64,000 nt of DNA from Pseudobacter sp. (GTDB lineage: Bacteria; Bacteroidota; Bacteroidia; Chitinophagales; Chitinophagaceae): assembly GCA_017849455.1 (NCBI GenBank), contig JAFIGX010000025.1:1-64000 (forward strand), in the 5' to 3' direction. Numbering within the stretch: position 1 is the first letter of the stretch; each line of letters begins with the position of its first letter. Positions 46,701-55,206 of the stretch are shown in pieces. A program made the translations under genes and the position numbers. The notes beneath the pieces are model-generated. The model was not told the origin of the DNA. It did no database searches and saw only the letters and a list, made by a program, of their open reading frames with translations.

Positions 46701-46856
46701 GTAAGAGCACAGAACCTGTTCACGATCACCAAATACAAAGGCTGGGACCCTGAAGTGAATGCAGATTACCAGGCAACCAATGTCAACCAGGGTGTTGATT
46801 TTTATTCGGCCCCACATGCAAGGACACTGATATTCGGGATCAATATCGGCTTATAA
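43728..46856 (+). CDS. susC: SusC/RagA-family TonB-dependent outer-membrane transporter
   Basis: A 1042-residue outer-membrane protein. Signal peptide to about residue 22, a carboxypeptidase-like domain (KEVTGVVTDARDGSPLAKV), a TonB box region (SEVVVVGYGT), the plug with the SusC signature LYVIDGIPV and LKDASSAAIYGARGSNGVVL, and a 22-strand barrel ending in an aromatic-poor GINIGL. With the SusD partner downstream it imports a glycan, peptide or other large nutrient. No glycosidase, sulfatase or sigma/anti-sigma gene is adjacent, so the substrate is open. Confidence 0.94.
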   Translation: MRKIHGVLTALILLCWSVASAQVKEVTGVVTDARDGSPLAKVTVRVKGSAHSTLTGPDGGFKFSVPANATTLLISYVGFNDIEVAIGSNLNISMTPGDKSLSEVVVVGYGTKIKRDITGSVAKIGSRELSNTPATSFESAIQGRAAGVLVEQQNGKLGQAIKVRVRGSSSITGSNEPLYVIDGIPVITSDLSGNGATTNPLSDINTNDIESIEILKDASSAAIYGARGSNGVVLITTKRGKAGKSRVDIGYFTGVQNPTRKMDFLNSEQYVNYILDAAARGGKYDWRVNGPAGGYSSEQEAVDDYVASANTRLRRYSAGNDDYKTYKVYTNWQDEAFQYAPISQYDLSFSGGNDKTTFYMGGQFLDQKGMMIRNSFTRYSGRLNLDHKLNDWLSLGINMNFVRSLNQRISNDNAFSTPLQIVALSPITPVVDPRTGKISGASDPNRASNPGGPNTNYPLYYNPLLSTLGSYYNTYVNRTLGNLYAQIQIMEGLTFRSEFGMDQLNQQEEAYYSPLTERNNGYPRGGGFTNDDKILNITTNNFLRYAKLIGDEHNIDAVAGMSYQEQDATNATGTGEAMPSDAYKKLGSSAIKSAVSSGESKFTFLSYFARANYKFRDRYLLALSGRFDASSRFGRDNRWGFFPAVSAGWILSEENFLKNSKTISFLKLKGSYGLTGNAEIGNYASLGLFSGDGAYGSIPGQRPTQIANPQLKWEKTSSVDVGFEIGFLNNRLSAEVDLYARYTRDLLLNRPVPSTTGFTTQLFNIGKLENRGIEFTINSDNIVSKDFRWSTSVNFGLNRNKITNMGGLEVGTANENRAREGEPLGVFVAREFAGADPNTGDALYVKNIKKSDGTLDKSTTTDYNEAQEVVIGNPNPKFIYGMRNTFTYKTFDLEVLLQGVQGNDIYLSGGIYMSNNASWYDNQTTDQLNAWKKPGDITMVPEARLGFNNGANSSSRYLTKGSYLRVKAVTLGYNLPKTLLSKLKVSTARFYVRAQNLFTITKYKGWDPEVNADYQATNVNQGVDFYSAPHARTLIFGINIGL

Positions 46857-46877
46857 TAAACACCTAAGAAAATCATT

Positions 46878-48251
46878 ATGAAAAATAAATATTATGTTTT
46901 CGTCCTGGCGGCCGGCTCGCTCCTCTCGGGGCTTACAGGCTGCACCAAAAAGCTCGACCAGAAACCATTCAACAGTATTGACGAATCAGTGGCACTGGTT
47001 ACCAGTTCCGATGTGGAAGCAGCTCTTATCGGAGCCTACTCGGATCTCGGAAATGCAAATGTATATGGTGGTAGTCTGTTCGTGGTGAATGAGCTGTTGG
47101 GTAATAGCACTGAACTTGACTGGACAGGCACTTTCGAAACCTATACTGATATCTTCAACAAAGCTATTACAGTCAATAACGGACAGGTGGCCAGTACCTG
47201 GAACAATGGCTACAGGGTCATCAACGACTGTAATAACGTACTGAGCGCCCTCGATGTAGTAGTGGCGGCCAAGAAAAATCGTGTTGAGGGTGAAGCCAAG
47301 TTCATCAGGGGCTCTATGTATTTTGACTTGGTCCGCCTCTTTGGCAAAGCCTATAACCAGGGTAACCCTTCTCAGAATGCAGGTGTTCCGATTGTACTGA
47401 AAGCAACAAGGCCGCCATTGACCGATGAGGATTATCCCTCCCGTGCTTCTGTAGGCGCTGTGTACGACCAGGTCATCAAGGACCTGACAGATGCCGAGAA
47501 TCTCCTGCCGGCCACCAATGGGTTCTTTGCCTCCAAGGTCACTGCTGCTGCCATGCTTTCGAGGGTTTACCTGCAAAAAGGTGATTATCCGAATGCGGCG
47601 CAGGCAGCCAACAGAGCTATCTCGGCCAATAGATTTTCGCTTGCCCCGACTTATGCAGATGCTTTCCCATACGTGAGTACGAATCCATCAGCAGTGCCGG
47701 GTAACACTTCTGAAGATGTATTTGCCATCCAGGTCAGCAATACCGCTGGTGTGAATGATTTCAATACATACTTCTCTACCATAGGCCGTGGTGATGTCGA
47801 GATCACCAATGCACACCTGGCACTGTATGAGCCGAATGATGACTGGCTCAATCTCTTTTATGATGATGGCGGTACCAGAACAGGTAAGTTCGATATGGTA
47901 TATGGAAATGTACATATCATCCGGCTTGCGGAATTGTACCTTACAAGAGCTGAGGCCAATTTCAGGATGAGTACTGCGGTGGGAGCAACGCCGCTGGCCG
48001 ATATCAACAGGATCAGGGTAAGAGTAAATCTCGACCCTTATCTTCTTCCGGCAGATCTTACATTGGACAAAATCCTGCGGGAAAGACATCTGGAACTGGC
48101 TTTTGAGGGCTTCAATTTGCAGGATATCAAGCGTACGCAGAAAAATGTGGGGATATTACCCTGGGATTCTCCCAAGCTGGTTTTCCCGATACCCGACAGG
48201 GACCGAAAGGTGAATAAGAACCTCACGCAGAATGAAGGATACGGCAACTGA
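46878..48251 (+). CDS. susD: SusD/RagB-family nutrient-binding lipoprotein
   Basis: A 457-residue surface lipoprotein. LLSGLTGC gives Cys22 as lipid site. The TPR-rich SusD fold is shown by the EGEAKFIRGSMYFDLVRLFG and RLAELYLTRAEANFRM helices and the C-terminal DKILRERHLELAFEGFNLQDIKR. It is 21 bp after susC and forms the lid over that transporter. A terminator follows at once, so the operon has only two genes. Confidence 0.94.
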   Translation: MKNKYYVFVLAAGSLLSGLTGCTKKLDQKPFNSIDESVALVTSSDVEAALIGAYSDLGNANVYGGSLFVVNELLGNSTELDWTGTFETYTDIFNKAITVNNGQVASTWNNGYRVINDCNNVLSALDVVVAAKKNRVEGEAKFIRGSMYFDLVRLFGKAYNQGNPSQNAGVPIVLKATRPPLTDEDYPSRASVGAVYDQVIKDLTDAENLLPATNGFFASKVTAAAMLSRVYLQKGDYPNAAQAANRAISANRFSLAPTYADAFPYVSTNPSAVPGNTSEDVFAIQVSNTAGVNDFNTYFSTIGRGDVEITNAHLALYEPNDDWLNLFYDDGGTRTGKFDMVYGNVHIIRLAELYLTRAEANFRMSTAVGATPLADINRIRVRVNLDPYLLPADLTLDKILRERHLELAFEGFNLQDIKRTQKNVGILPWDSPKLVFPIPDRDRKVNKNLTQNEGYGN

Positions 48252-48271
48252 TAAAGCATACTATTCTTACC

Positions 48272-48303
48272 AAAGTCCCGACGAATGTCGGGGCTTTTTT
48301 TAT
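48272..48303 (+). terminator. Terminator of susCD
   Basis: AAAGTCCCGAC (48272-48282) pairs with GTCGGGGCTTT (48287-48297) around GAAT, followed by a T run. Confidence 0.9.
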
Positions 48304-48449
48304 GCTTATTGCACAGTTATCGGTCATTTCTGCACGTTTATACGCCTAAACTACACAGTTACCAATTTATTGTTGCTGGAATAAGTGGTGCGCATTAATT
48401 TCACAGTACTTTCTGATTCCACGAAAGTCTGGTTCATTTTATATACTGC

Positions 48450-48483
48450 AATCGGGTAAACATAATAGTTGCCCGATTTTTTT
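48450..48483 (+). terminator. Second terminator downstream of susCD
   Basis: AATCGGG (48450-48456) pairs with CCCGATT (48472-48478), with AAC/GTT inside, followed by T. The 150 bp before it hold no gene; this may be a back-up terminator or the end of an unseen small RNA. Confidence 0.6.
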
Positions 48484-48487
48484 ATGA

Positions 48488-48627
48488 CTGCAAACTGGGA
48501 GTTGCTGGGCCACTAAGGCACGGAGGAATCTGAGGATGATAGGTCAATAGGTTGAAATGTTGACAAGTGAGTTCCTGAAATACGGAAATTCCCTTTTCAA
48601 CCTTTTAACATTTCAACATATCAACCC
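48488..48627. repeat. Cluster of three dispersed repeat families
   Basis: A family A tail (CTGCAAACTG, 48488-48497), a family B word (CCACTAAGGCACGGAGG, 48510-48526) and a family D inverted repeat (GTTGAAATGTT, 48551-48561 with AACATTTCAAC, 48607-48617) follow one another between susD and rng. Confidence 0.65.
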
Positions 48628-48653
48628 AACTCCTTCGTTGTGAAAAAAATCTC

Positions 48654-50207
48654 TTACAGCTTGATCTCTTCTTCATGCTTGTCGAAGAAGTGGAATTCCG
48701 TGAGGTGGTAATTGGTATTTGCCTTGATCTTCACCTTGCGCCCATACTTCCAGCGCCATTTCCACTGGCGTGATTTGAACCAGCGGCCCTTGGTGAGATA
48801 GGCCTGCATGATGGGGTGTACCACCAGGCTCAGATCTTTGTGCTGATGTGTGATGAGGTAACTTAAATTCTTTTCGATCTCATCTTCCAGTAGTAAGGTG
48901 GAAGAGATCTTGCCGGTGCCGGCGCAGGTTGGACAAACCTCCTGGGTATTGATATTCACTTCCGGCTTCATGCGTTGCCGGGTGATCTGCATCAGTCCGA
49001 ATTTTGAAATGGGAAGCACTGCATGTTTGGCCCTGTCGGGTTTCATGCATTCTTCCATTGCTTCGAGCAGCTTACGTTTGTTGTCGGGCAGTTTCATATC
49101 GATGAAATCTACCACGATAATGCCGCCCAGGTCGCGGAGACGCAACTGGCGCGAGATCTCGGCAGCCGCTTCGAGGTTGGTCTCCAGGGCATTCAATTCC
49201 TGGTTATTCCCAACGCTTTTATAGCCGCTGTTCACATCGATCACATGCAACGCTTCCGTATGCTCGATGATCAGATAGGCGCCGCTCGGGAGGTTCACGG
49301 TCTTACCGAATGCGGCCTTCACCTGCTTGGTGATACCGAACTGGTCGAAGATGGGCAGGCCGTTATTGTAATAGGAAACGATATCCGCTTTTTCAGGAGC
49401 GATCCGTTGAATATAGTTGCGGGTATCATTGAAAATATTCCTGTCGTTCACCACGATCTTGTTGAAATCTTCATTGAGCAGATCGCGGAGCATGCTGGTG
49501 GTCTTGGTTTGCTCGCTGAGGATCTTGGCGGGAGCTGCGGCGCCTTTCAGGTTGGCCTGGATCGTTTTCCAGGTCTCTACCAGCATGGAAAGGTCTTCAT
49601 GCAGTTCGGCGGTGTTCTTGCCTTCTGCGGCAGTACGTACGATCACGCCGAAGTTCTTGGGCTTGATCGCTTCCACTATCTTCTGGAGGCGCTTGCGTTC
49701 GTCGGCAGAATGTATTTTGCGGGAAACGGCAACGATATCATTGAAAGGAGTGATCACTACAAAGCGGCCTGGAAGAGAGATCTCACAACTGAGCCTGGGG
49801 CCTTTGGCGGCGATGGGCTCTTTGAGGATCTGTACCAGGATATTCGGCTTGCCGCTAAGCACTTCGTTGATCTTACCGGTTTTGATGATCTCCGGTTCTA
49901 CCTGGAAGGTGCCGAAATCGAATCCGTTCTCACTATGATCGTTGATGGCCTGCTGGGTGAATTTCAACAGGGAGCGGGCATAAGGGCTGAGGTCGGTATA
50001 GTGAAGGAAGGCGTCTTTCTCGAAACCTACGTCCACAAAAGCGGCATTCAGGCCCGGAATGAGTTTTTTTACTTTTCCTAAGTAAAGATCTCCCACGGCA
50101 AAACTGCCATCAGCTTTTTCATGATGTAGCTCCACCAGCTTCTTGTCCTCCAATAGGGCTATCTCAACCCCCTGGGGCGCTGCGTTTATAATAAGTTCCT
50201 TATTCAA
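48654..50207 (-). CDS. rng: Ribonuclease E/G family endoribonuclease
   Basis: A 517-residue RNase G-type enzyme. It begins NKELIINAAPQGVEIALLED, then an S1 RNA-binding domain (about 30-115, with GDLYLGKVKKLIPGLNAAFV). The catalytic Asp pair is in GGIIVVDFIDMK, and the zinc-link motif CPTCAGTG near residue 430 joins dimers. I start it at TTG 50207, where relatives begin; there is no ATG in frame upstream. It matures rRNA and takes part in mRNA decay. It lies downstream of the HU-TPR-AURKAIP1-like set. Confidence 0.92.
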   Translation of the reverse strand: MNKELIINAAPQGVEIALLEDKKLVELHHEKADGSFAVGDLYLGKVKKLIPGLNAAFVDVGFEKDAFLHYTDLSPYARSLLKFTQQAINDHSENGFDFGTFQVEPEIIKTGKINEVLSGKPNILVQILKEPIAAKGPRLSCEISLPGRFVVITPFNDIVAVSRKIHSADERKRLQKIVEAIKPKNFGVIVRTAAEGKNTAELHEDLSMLVETWKTIQANLKGAAAPAKILSEQTKTTSMLRDLLNEDFNKIVVNDRNIFNDTRNYIQRIAPEKADIVSYYNNGLPIFDQFGITKQVKAAFGKTVNLPSGAYLIIEHTEALHVIDVNSGYKSVGNNQELNALETNLEAAAEISRQLRLRDLGGIIVVDFIDMKLPDNKRKLLEAMEECMKPDRAKHAVLPISKFGLMQITRQRMKPEVNINTQEVCPTCAGTGKISSTLLLEDEIEKNLSYLITHQHKDLSLVVHPIMQAYLTKGRWFKSRQWKWRWKYGRKVKIKANTNYHLTEFHFFDKHEEEIKL

Positions 50208-50327
50208 GCGTAACAACTTTTTCCGTCTTACCAATCATCACTACAAGGAAGTTGCTGAAGAGGTATTACATGTCAGATATCAGGAAGGCGGGCAATCTGT
50301 AATAAATGACAAATAATTAGTTCAGCT

Positions 50328-50362
50328 AAGAAGGAAGAGAGGCCCCGCAAGTCTCCGGGACC
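50328..50362 (-). terminator. Terminator after the AURKAIP1-like gene
   Basis: GGCCCCG (50341-50347) faces CGGGACC (50356-50362). As in the 42.2-kb hairpin, a G-U pair exists only in minus-strand RNA. A U-rich run follows. Confidence 0.6.
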
Positions 50363-50382
50363 CGTGGCATGAAGAGAAAATT

Positions 50383-50478
50383 CTAGCGATTTTTCTTCTT
50401 ATGACGGTTCTTTCTCAGTCTTTTTTTACGCTTGTGCGTAGCGATCTTATGACGTTTTCTTTTTCTTCCACAAGGCAT
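50383..50478 (-). CDS. AURKAIP1/COX24-domain-like small ribosomal protein
   Basis: A 31-residue, extremely basic protein that reads MPCGRKRKRHKIATHKRKKR and continues LRKNRHKKKNR. It has 20 Lys, Arg or His residues. The pattern KIATHKRKKRLRKNRHK matches the AURKAIP1/COX24 domain, known from mitochondrial ribosomal protein mS38 and from short Bacteroidota proteins that sit on the small ribosomal subunit. It lies 67 bp downstream of the TPR gene on the same strand and has a terminator after it. It is easily missed because of its size. Confidence 0.85.
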   Translation of the reverse strand: MPCGRKRKRHKIATHKRKKRLRKNRHKKKNR

Positions 50479-50545
50479 AGAACACCAAATGAATTTAGTT
50501 AAACAATGATTTTAATGTCTTTTCAGTTTTCCTTTCCGGAAAGGT

Positions 50546-51388
50546 TTATTTTTTCAAAGCGTTAATACGCTGATCAATATCTTTTATTATCTCCGGATCG
50601 TTGAACTTCTTTTTACCGGCCTCATACCATTTGATGGCATTGGCATTGTCTTTTTTCTGCTCGTACGCGTCTGCCAGCATCAGCACTGCTTCCAGGTTAT
50701 CCGGTTCCTGTTCGGCCACTTTCAACAAACGCTCTATGGCTTTGTCGAATTGCCCGGATACCATGGCGCCTGTTCCCAGCATGAACTGGGCGTACATATT
50801 TTTCGGGTCCCTGTCGGCTACTTCACGGATCATCCTGATCCCTTCCATGGGGTTAGCGCTGATATTACCGAAAAGGTAGCAGCTTCCTAGCCCAACTTTG
50901 AGGGAATCATTCCCGGGGTCCAATTGTAACGTTCTCTCAAACAGCTCTTTGGCCTGTGTGGCCATCCAACTCCTGAAGGCGGGATCGCCCTGGCGGCGGA
51001 CCCCTTCCAAATAGAATTGGGCAGCAAAGGTGAGGTTTTTTTGAGAATTTTCCAATTTAGCTGCTTCGGCAGCATAATAAACGTAAGGAAGAAGGGAATG
51101 GGCGGAATCTTTCCAGAAAGCGGACAATTGCCTGAAGATCCTGATCTGCTGTTCTTTTACATCTCCCCGCACCACTGCGGCTTCCAACCGGCTCACCTGC
51201 TCTTGTTGAGAAGGGGTGAGCTTCGATTTAGAGGCTGCCAGTATCTTGTTGAAATCAATGGAAGAAGAATCGCCGTTGGCTGTTACAGTGGCTTTTTTGC
51301 TTTTTGGAGGTACTGTATTGCCAAAAAAATACAGGAGGCAAAGGAGGATAACTCCGCTGCCTACGAGGATGAGCTGCTGCTTTTTCAC
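50546..51388 (-). CDS. Membrane-anchored TPR protein
   Basis: A 280-residue protein with one N-terminal membrane helix (about 7-24) that would place the rest in the periplasm. Three to four tetratricopeptide repeats follow (about 140-265; for example KAIERLLKVAEQEPDNLEAV and NAIKWYEAGKKKFNDPE). It is 26 bp after the HU gene and probably co-transcribed with it. The same gene order (HU, TPR, small basic protein, RNase E/G) is known from other Bacteroidota. Role unknown. Confidence 0.8.
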   Translation of the reverse strand: MKKQQLILVGSGVILLCLLYFFGNTVPPKSKKATVTANGDSSSIDFNKILAASKSKLTPSQQEQVSRLEAAVVRGDVKEQQIRIFRQLSAFWKDSAHSLLPYVYYAAEAAKLENSQKNLTFAAQFYLEGVRRQGDPAFRSWMATQAKELFERTLQLDPGNDSLKVGLGSCYLFGNISANPMEGIRMIREVADRDPKNMYAQFMLGTGAMVSGQFDKAIERLLKVAEQEPDNLEAVLMLADAYEQKKDNANAIKWYEAGKKKFNDPEIIKDIDQRINALKK

Positions 51389-51414
51389 AATTCAATGTAA
51401 TTTAAGCCGCAAAT

Positions 51415-51735
51415 TTACATCTCATCATCGGGGTTTGGCTGATCTTCTTTGACTGATTGTAATTTTTTAACCTCTGCCACGAATTCCTTGGCAGGTTTGA
51501 ACGCAGGAATGTAATGTTCAGGGATGTGTACCGCAATATTCTTTTTGATGTTGCGACCGATCTTCGCAGCTCTCTTTTTGGTAATAAAGCTGCCGAAGCC
51601 CCGGATGTAGATGTTTTCTCCCTGGGACAAGGTATCTTTTACTTCCTTGAACATGGTTTCCAGCGTAACCAGAACATCAACCTTCGGTATACCTGTTTTT
51701 TCAGATATTTGGTTAACGAGGTCTGCCTTTCTCAT
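51415..51735 (-). CDS. HU/IHF-family DNA-bending protein
   Basis: A 106-residue HU-like protein. RKADLVNQISEKTGIPKVDV and IYIRGFGSFITKKRAAKIGR are typical, and the DNA-contacting arm NIKKNIAVHIPEHYIPAFKP carries the conserved Pro. A short acidic tail (NPDDEM) is added. It acts in the nucleoid. It is divergent from mutY and first in a minus-strand set leading to rng. Confidence 0.93.
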   Translation of the reverse strand: MRKADLVNQISEKTGIPKVDVLVTLETMFKEVKDTLSQGENIYIRGFGSFITKKRAAKIGRNIKKNIAVHIPEHYIPAFKPAKEFVAEVKKLQSVKEDQPNPDDEM

Positions 51736-51988
51736 GTCGTTGAATTTTTAACGGGTTTTCAAAATGTTTATAGGCTATTGAGTGCACAAGGCCAATCCGC
51801 ACAAAATCAATTCTTTACTCAAATTAAATGTTAATTTGCACATTTGCAAGAAAAGTCTAAATTATTGATAATGAATTTTCAACAATTTTGAGGCCAAAAA
51901 GTTTTCAATCTGCTTCATTATCAGTAATTTATTTAACTGAAAAAAAACTGCTGCCCCGATCCCCTGTTTTTTTGATTTATGTCCCAAA

Positions 51989-53110
51989 ATGAAGATATTA
52001 CGACCCCGGAAACTTATCGAACCACAAAAACACGCTGGGATGAAACCTGATTTTACCAGGAACCTCCTCCACTGGAACAAGAAGAAGAACACCAGGGCCA
52101 TGCCCTGGAAAGGAGAAAAAGACCCGTACAAAATATGGCTCAGTGAGATCATCCTTCAACAAACCAGGGTAGAACAGGGCCTTGCCTATTATGAAAAATT
52201 CATCCGTGAATTCCCTACCGTGCATGACCTTGCCAATGCAGATGAGAAAAAGGTCTTCAAACTCTGGGAAGGATTGGGATACTATACCCGATGCAAAAAT
52301 CTCATCGCCACAGCAAAAAAGATCTCTGTCGAATTCAAGGGGAAATTCCCTTCCACTTACAATGAAATAAAAGAACTGAAAGGCATTGGCCCCTACACGG
52401 CCGCCGCTATCTCCTCCTTTGCATTCAATGAGCCGCAGGCCGTTGTAGATGGCAATGTGCAACGTGTGATAGCCCGTTATTTCGGCATCACCACACCGAT
52501 CGATACTACAAGCGGCAAGAAATTATACCAGGAACTGGCACAGGCCCTGCTCGATGAAAAGCAGCCTGGTATTTACAACCAGGCCATCATGGATTTCGGC
52601 GCAGTGGTCTGCAAACCGCAGAACCCGCTCTGCCACGAATGTGTACAGCAGCCTGATTGCGAAGCTTTCCGGCATGATCAGGTGAAAATGTTGCCTGTGA
52701 AAGAAAAAAGCCTCGTGAAAAAAGATCGCTGGTTGTATTATTTTATTATTGAATTCGAAGGGAAGGTCTTTATCCGTCTGCGCACCGGAAAAGATATCTG
52801 GGAAAATCTTCATGAGTTCGTATTGTTCGAATCTCCGGGGCCTGTAGAAGAAAATTTTCATGAGCTGGGTTTCCTTCAAACTTTATTGAAAGGACAATCA
52901 TTTACCGTTGAGCATATCAGCAAAGTTTATCGCCAACAACTCACACATCAAAACATACATGGTCAATTTATCACTCTAACGGTTAATCAACCAGTTCCTG
53001 CCCTCAGTGATTTCTCGCTTGTTGAAAGAAAGCGCCTGAAAGAATACGCATTTCCCCGTTTGATCAATACTTATCTGGAAGAAGGAAGCTCCATGGCACG
53101 GTTATTTTAG
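51989..53110 (+). CDS. mutY: Adenine DNA glycosylase
   Basis: A 373-residue base-excision enzyme that removes adenine paired with 8-oxoguanine. LSEIILQQTRVEQGLAYYEK, the helix-hairpin-helix LKGIGPYTAAAI and the catalytic Asp in AVVDGNVQRV are present. The iron-sulfur cluster motif Cys-x6-Cys-x2-Cys-x5-Cys (CKPQNPLCHECVQQPDC) is intact. The C-terminal Nudix-like domain (about 235-350) reads 8-oxoG. The ATG at 52040 (MKPDFTRNLL) fits the family as well as 51989. It begins a mutY-ssb-gldE-gldD series. Confidence 0.94.
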   Translation: MKILRPRKLIEPQKHAGMKPDFTRNLLHWNKKKNTRAMPWKGEKDPYKIWLSEIILQQTRVEQGLAYYEKFIREFPTVHDLANADEKKVFKLWEGLGYYTRCKNLIATAKKISVEFKGKFPSTYNEIKELKGIGPYTAAAISSFAFNEPQAVVDGNVQRVIARYFGITTPIDTTSGKKLYQELAQALLDEKQPGIYNQAIMDFGAVVCKPQNPLCHECVQQPDCEAFRHDQVKMLPVKEKSLVKKDRWLYYFIIEFEGKVFIRLRTGKDIWENLHEFVLFESPGPVEENFHELGFLQTLLKGQSFTVEHISKVYRQQLTHQNIHGQFITLTVNQPVPALSDFSLVERKRLKEYAFPRLINTYLEEGSSMARLF

Positions 53111-53245
53111 GGGAGTTTTGTTAAAAAAAGTCTATCCATGTTAACACGTAGACAGGGCAAAAAAATCTCATAATGTCTATGAAAAAATTTAACTTTAAAA
53201 GCAATTAACCCGATAGGCGTTTTCTAACACATCAAACTTACCATT

Positions 53246-53695
53246 ATGCGCGGCGTAAACAGGGTAATGCTCATTGGAAATTTAGGACGGGACCCGGATG
53301 TACAATACCTGGAAGGTAATATCGCGGTTGCCAAATTCCCTTTAGCCACTACGGAAACTTTCAAGGACAGGGCCGGTAAGCTCATTTCACAAACTGAATG
53401 GCATACAGTGGTGCTCTGGAGAGGGTTGGCGGAACTGGCGCAAAAGTACCTGCATAAAGGAAGCCTCGTTTACATCGAAGGCCGCCTGCGTACCCGCAGC
53501 TGGGAAGACAAGGAAGGCAATAAAAAGTTTGCTACCGAAGTAGTGGGCGATAACCTGATCATGCTCGATAAAAGATCAGACGGAGCCGGTCATGGCCATA
53601 ATGTCGCCGGGCCCCACGGTGAGAACCTGGAAGGGTTCAACAGCCACGATGCGCCTCCCCCTCTCGGCGAACCTTCCCAGGACCTCCCGTTCTGA
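53246..53695 (+). CDS. ssb: Single-stranded DNA-binding protein
   Basis: A 149-residue protein. The OB fold begins RGVNRVMLIGNLGRDPDVQY, with WHTVVLWRGLAE and KGSLVYIEGRLRTRSWEDK. A Gly/His-rich linker leads to the acidic end EPSQDLPF, the tip that recruits partner proteins. It lies 135 bp after mutY. Confidence 0.95.
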   Translation: MRGVNRVMLIGNLGRDPDVQYLEGNIAVAKFPLATTETFKDRAGKLISQTEWHTVVLWRGLAELAQKYLHKGSLVYIEGRLRTRSWEDKEGNKKFATEVVGDNLIMLDKRSDGAGHGHNVAGPHGENLEGFNSHDAPPPLGEPSQDLPF

Positions 53696-53835
53696 AAAAT
53701 GCCGGCCACACAAATTGATAGCCCGATAAACTCACTGTAAGCCATACAATTATTATTTTTACATCCCGTTAATATGTTATGGCAGCCTTTACAACCTGCC
53801 TGCTGACGAAAAATTGATCACGCAAACCCTTTGCT

Positions 53836-55188
53836 TTGGATAACCTCTCGACGCTGCTTTTTTTAGGGGATCTCTTTCAGCCGGTGCTACTGGTCGTAAA
53901 TGCACAGGCCACTACCATACTGGGTGCTGTCGTGCTTATTCTGTTATTACTCTCCTTTTTCACCTCCGGCGCAAAACTCGCTTTCTTCTCCCTCACCTAC
54001 CGCGATATCAATATGCTCAAGACCAAGCAGGATAGCGGTTGGAAAAGGATCGCCAATCTCATGGAAGAACCAAGGTCGCTGCTGGCTGCGCTCACCGTGG
54101 CCAATACGCTCGTGAATATCGCCATCATCATTCTCGCCAATTACCTCATAGACCAGATCCTGATTTTCGAAAATGCCAATTCCAACGGGAACCTGCTCGA
54201 ACTGGTGCGCTTTGTGATCAAAGTGATAGTGATAGCGTCCCTCATCATACTCTTCGGCGAAGTGCTGCCCAAGATCAGGGCCACACAGAACAACCTGCGC
54301 TCCGCCTATGAAACCTCTTTCCTCGTAGAGATACTGTACTACCTTTTCAAGAGGATAGGTACAGGCATGATCAACCTGTCGGACAGGGTAGAGAAGATCT
54401 TCGGTGGCAAAGCCTCCCGCGCATATAGCCAGCAACAGCTCGAAGAAGCTATTCGCTCCACCATCCATGAAGAAGATGAACAACGCATACTCGCGGGTAT
54501 TTACAAATTCGCGAATATCACCGTTAAACAGGTAATGCGCACAAGGCTCGACGTGAGCGGCATCGACCATGGCATCTCCTTCGGCGCATTGAAGAAAAAA
54601 GTGGAAGAACTGCATTACTCCAGGCTCCCTGTTTACAAGGGAAGTCTCGACGATATCCTGGGCATCATCCATACCAAAGACATCATCCCGCATCTCCATG
54701 AGCCCGATAGTTTCGACTGGCATACGCTCATGCGGCCTCCTTACTTTGTGCATGAACAGAAATACATAGAGGACCTTTTAGGCGAATTCCAAAGCAAGCA
54801 TATCCATTTCGCGGTAGTAGTAGATGAATTCGGCGGTACCAGCGGCATCATCACGCTCGAAGACATCCTCGAAGAAGTGGTGGGAGATATCAAGGATGAA
54901 TTCGATGAAGAAGAATCGGTCAACAAAAAGATCGATGACGCCACCTATATCTTCGAAGGCAATACCATGCTCCATGATGTATGCAAAGCGATGAACCTGC
55001 CCGCCGATACATTCGACCAGGTAAAAGGCGACAGCGATTCACTGGCCGGCCTGATCCTCGAACAGGCCGGTGAAATACCCAAAGTGAATGACGTGGTGAC
55101 GGTGGGCGATTTCGAATTCATCATCCAGGAAATAGACCGTAACCGGATCAGGAAAGTGAAAGTGGTGGTGAACCCGCATGTAGTGTAA
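53836..55188 (+). CDS. gldE: Gliding motility-associated protein GldE (CNNM/CorC-type)
   Basis: A 450-residue membrane protein. Three to four helices of the CNNM/DUF21 domain (about 25-150, including FTSGAKLAFFSL) are followed by two CBS domains (about 215-330; VKQVMRTRLDVSGID and DDILGIIHTKDIIPHL) and a CorC/HlyC domain (about 350-445). The start is a TTG at 53836: an in-frame stop lies just upstream and the next ATG would remove the first helix. Paired with gldD downstream, as in gliding Bacteroidota. Its role in gliding is known only genetically. Confidence 0.9.
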   Translation: MDNLSTLLFLGDLFQPVLLVVNAQATTILGAVVLILLLLSFFTSGAKLAFFSLTYRDINMLKTKQDSGWKRIANLMEEPRSLLAALTVANTLVNIAIIILANYLIDQILIFENANSNGNLLELVRFVIKVIVIASLIILFGEVLPKIRATQNNLRSAYETSFLVEILYYLFKRIGTGMINLSDRVEKIFGGKASRAYSQQQLEEAIRSTIHEEDEQRILAGIYKFANITVKQVMRTRLDVSGIDHGISFGALKKKVEELHYSRLPVYKGSLDDILGIIHTKDIIPHLHEPDSFDWHTLMRPPYFVHEQKYIEDLLGEFQSKHIHFAVVVDEFGGTSGIITLEDILEEVVGDIKDEFDEEESVNKKIDDATYIFEGNTMLHDVCKAMNLPADTFDQVKGDSDSLAGLILEQAGEIPKVNDVVTVGDFEFIIQEIDRNRIRKVKVVVNPHVV

Positions 55189-55206
55189 TCCAACAGAATC
55201 AATTTT

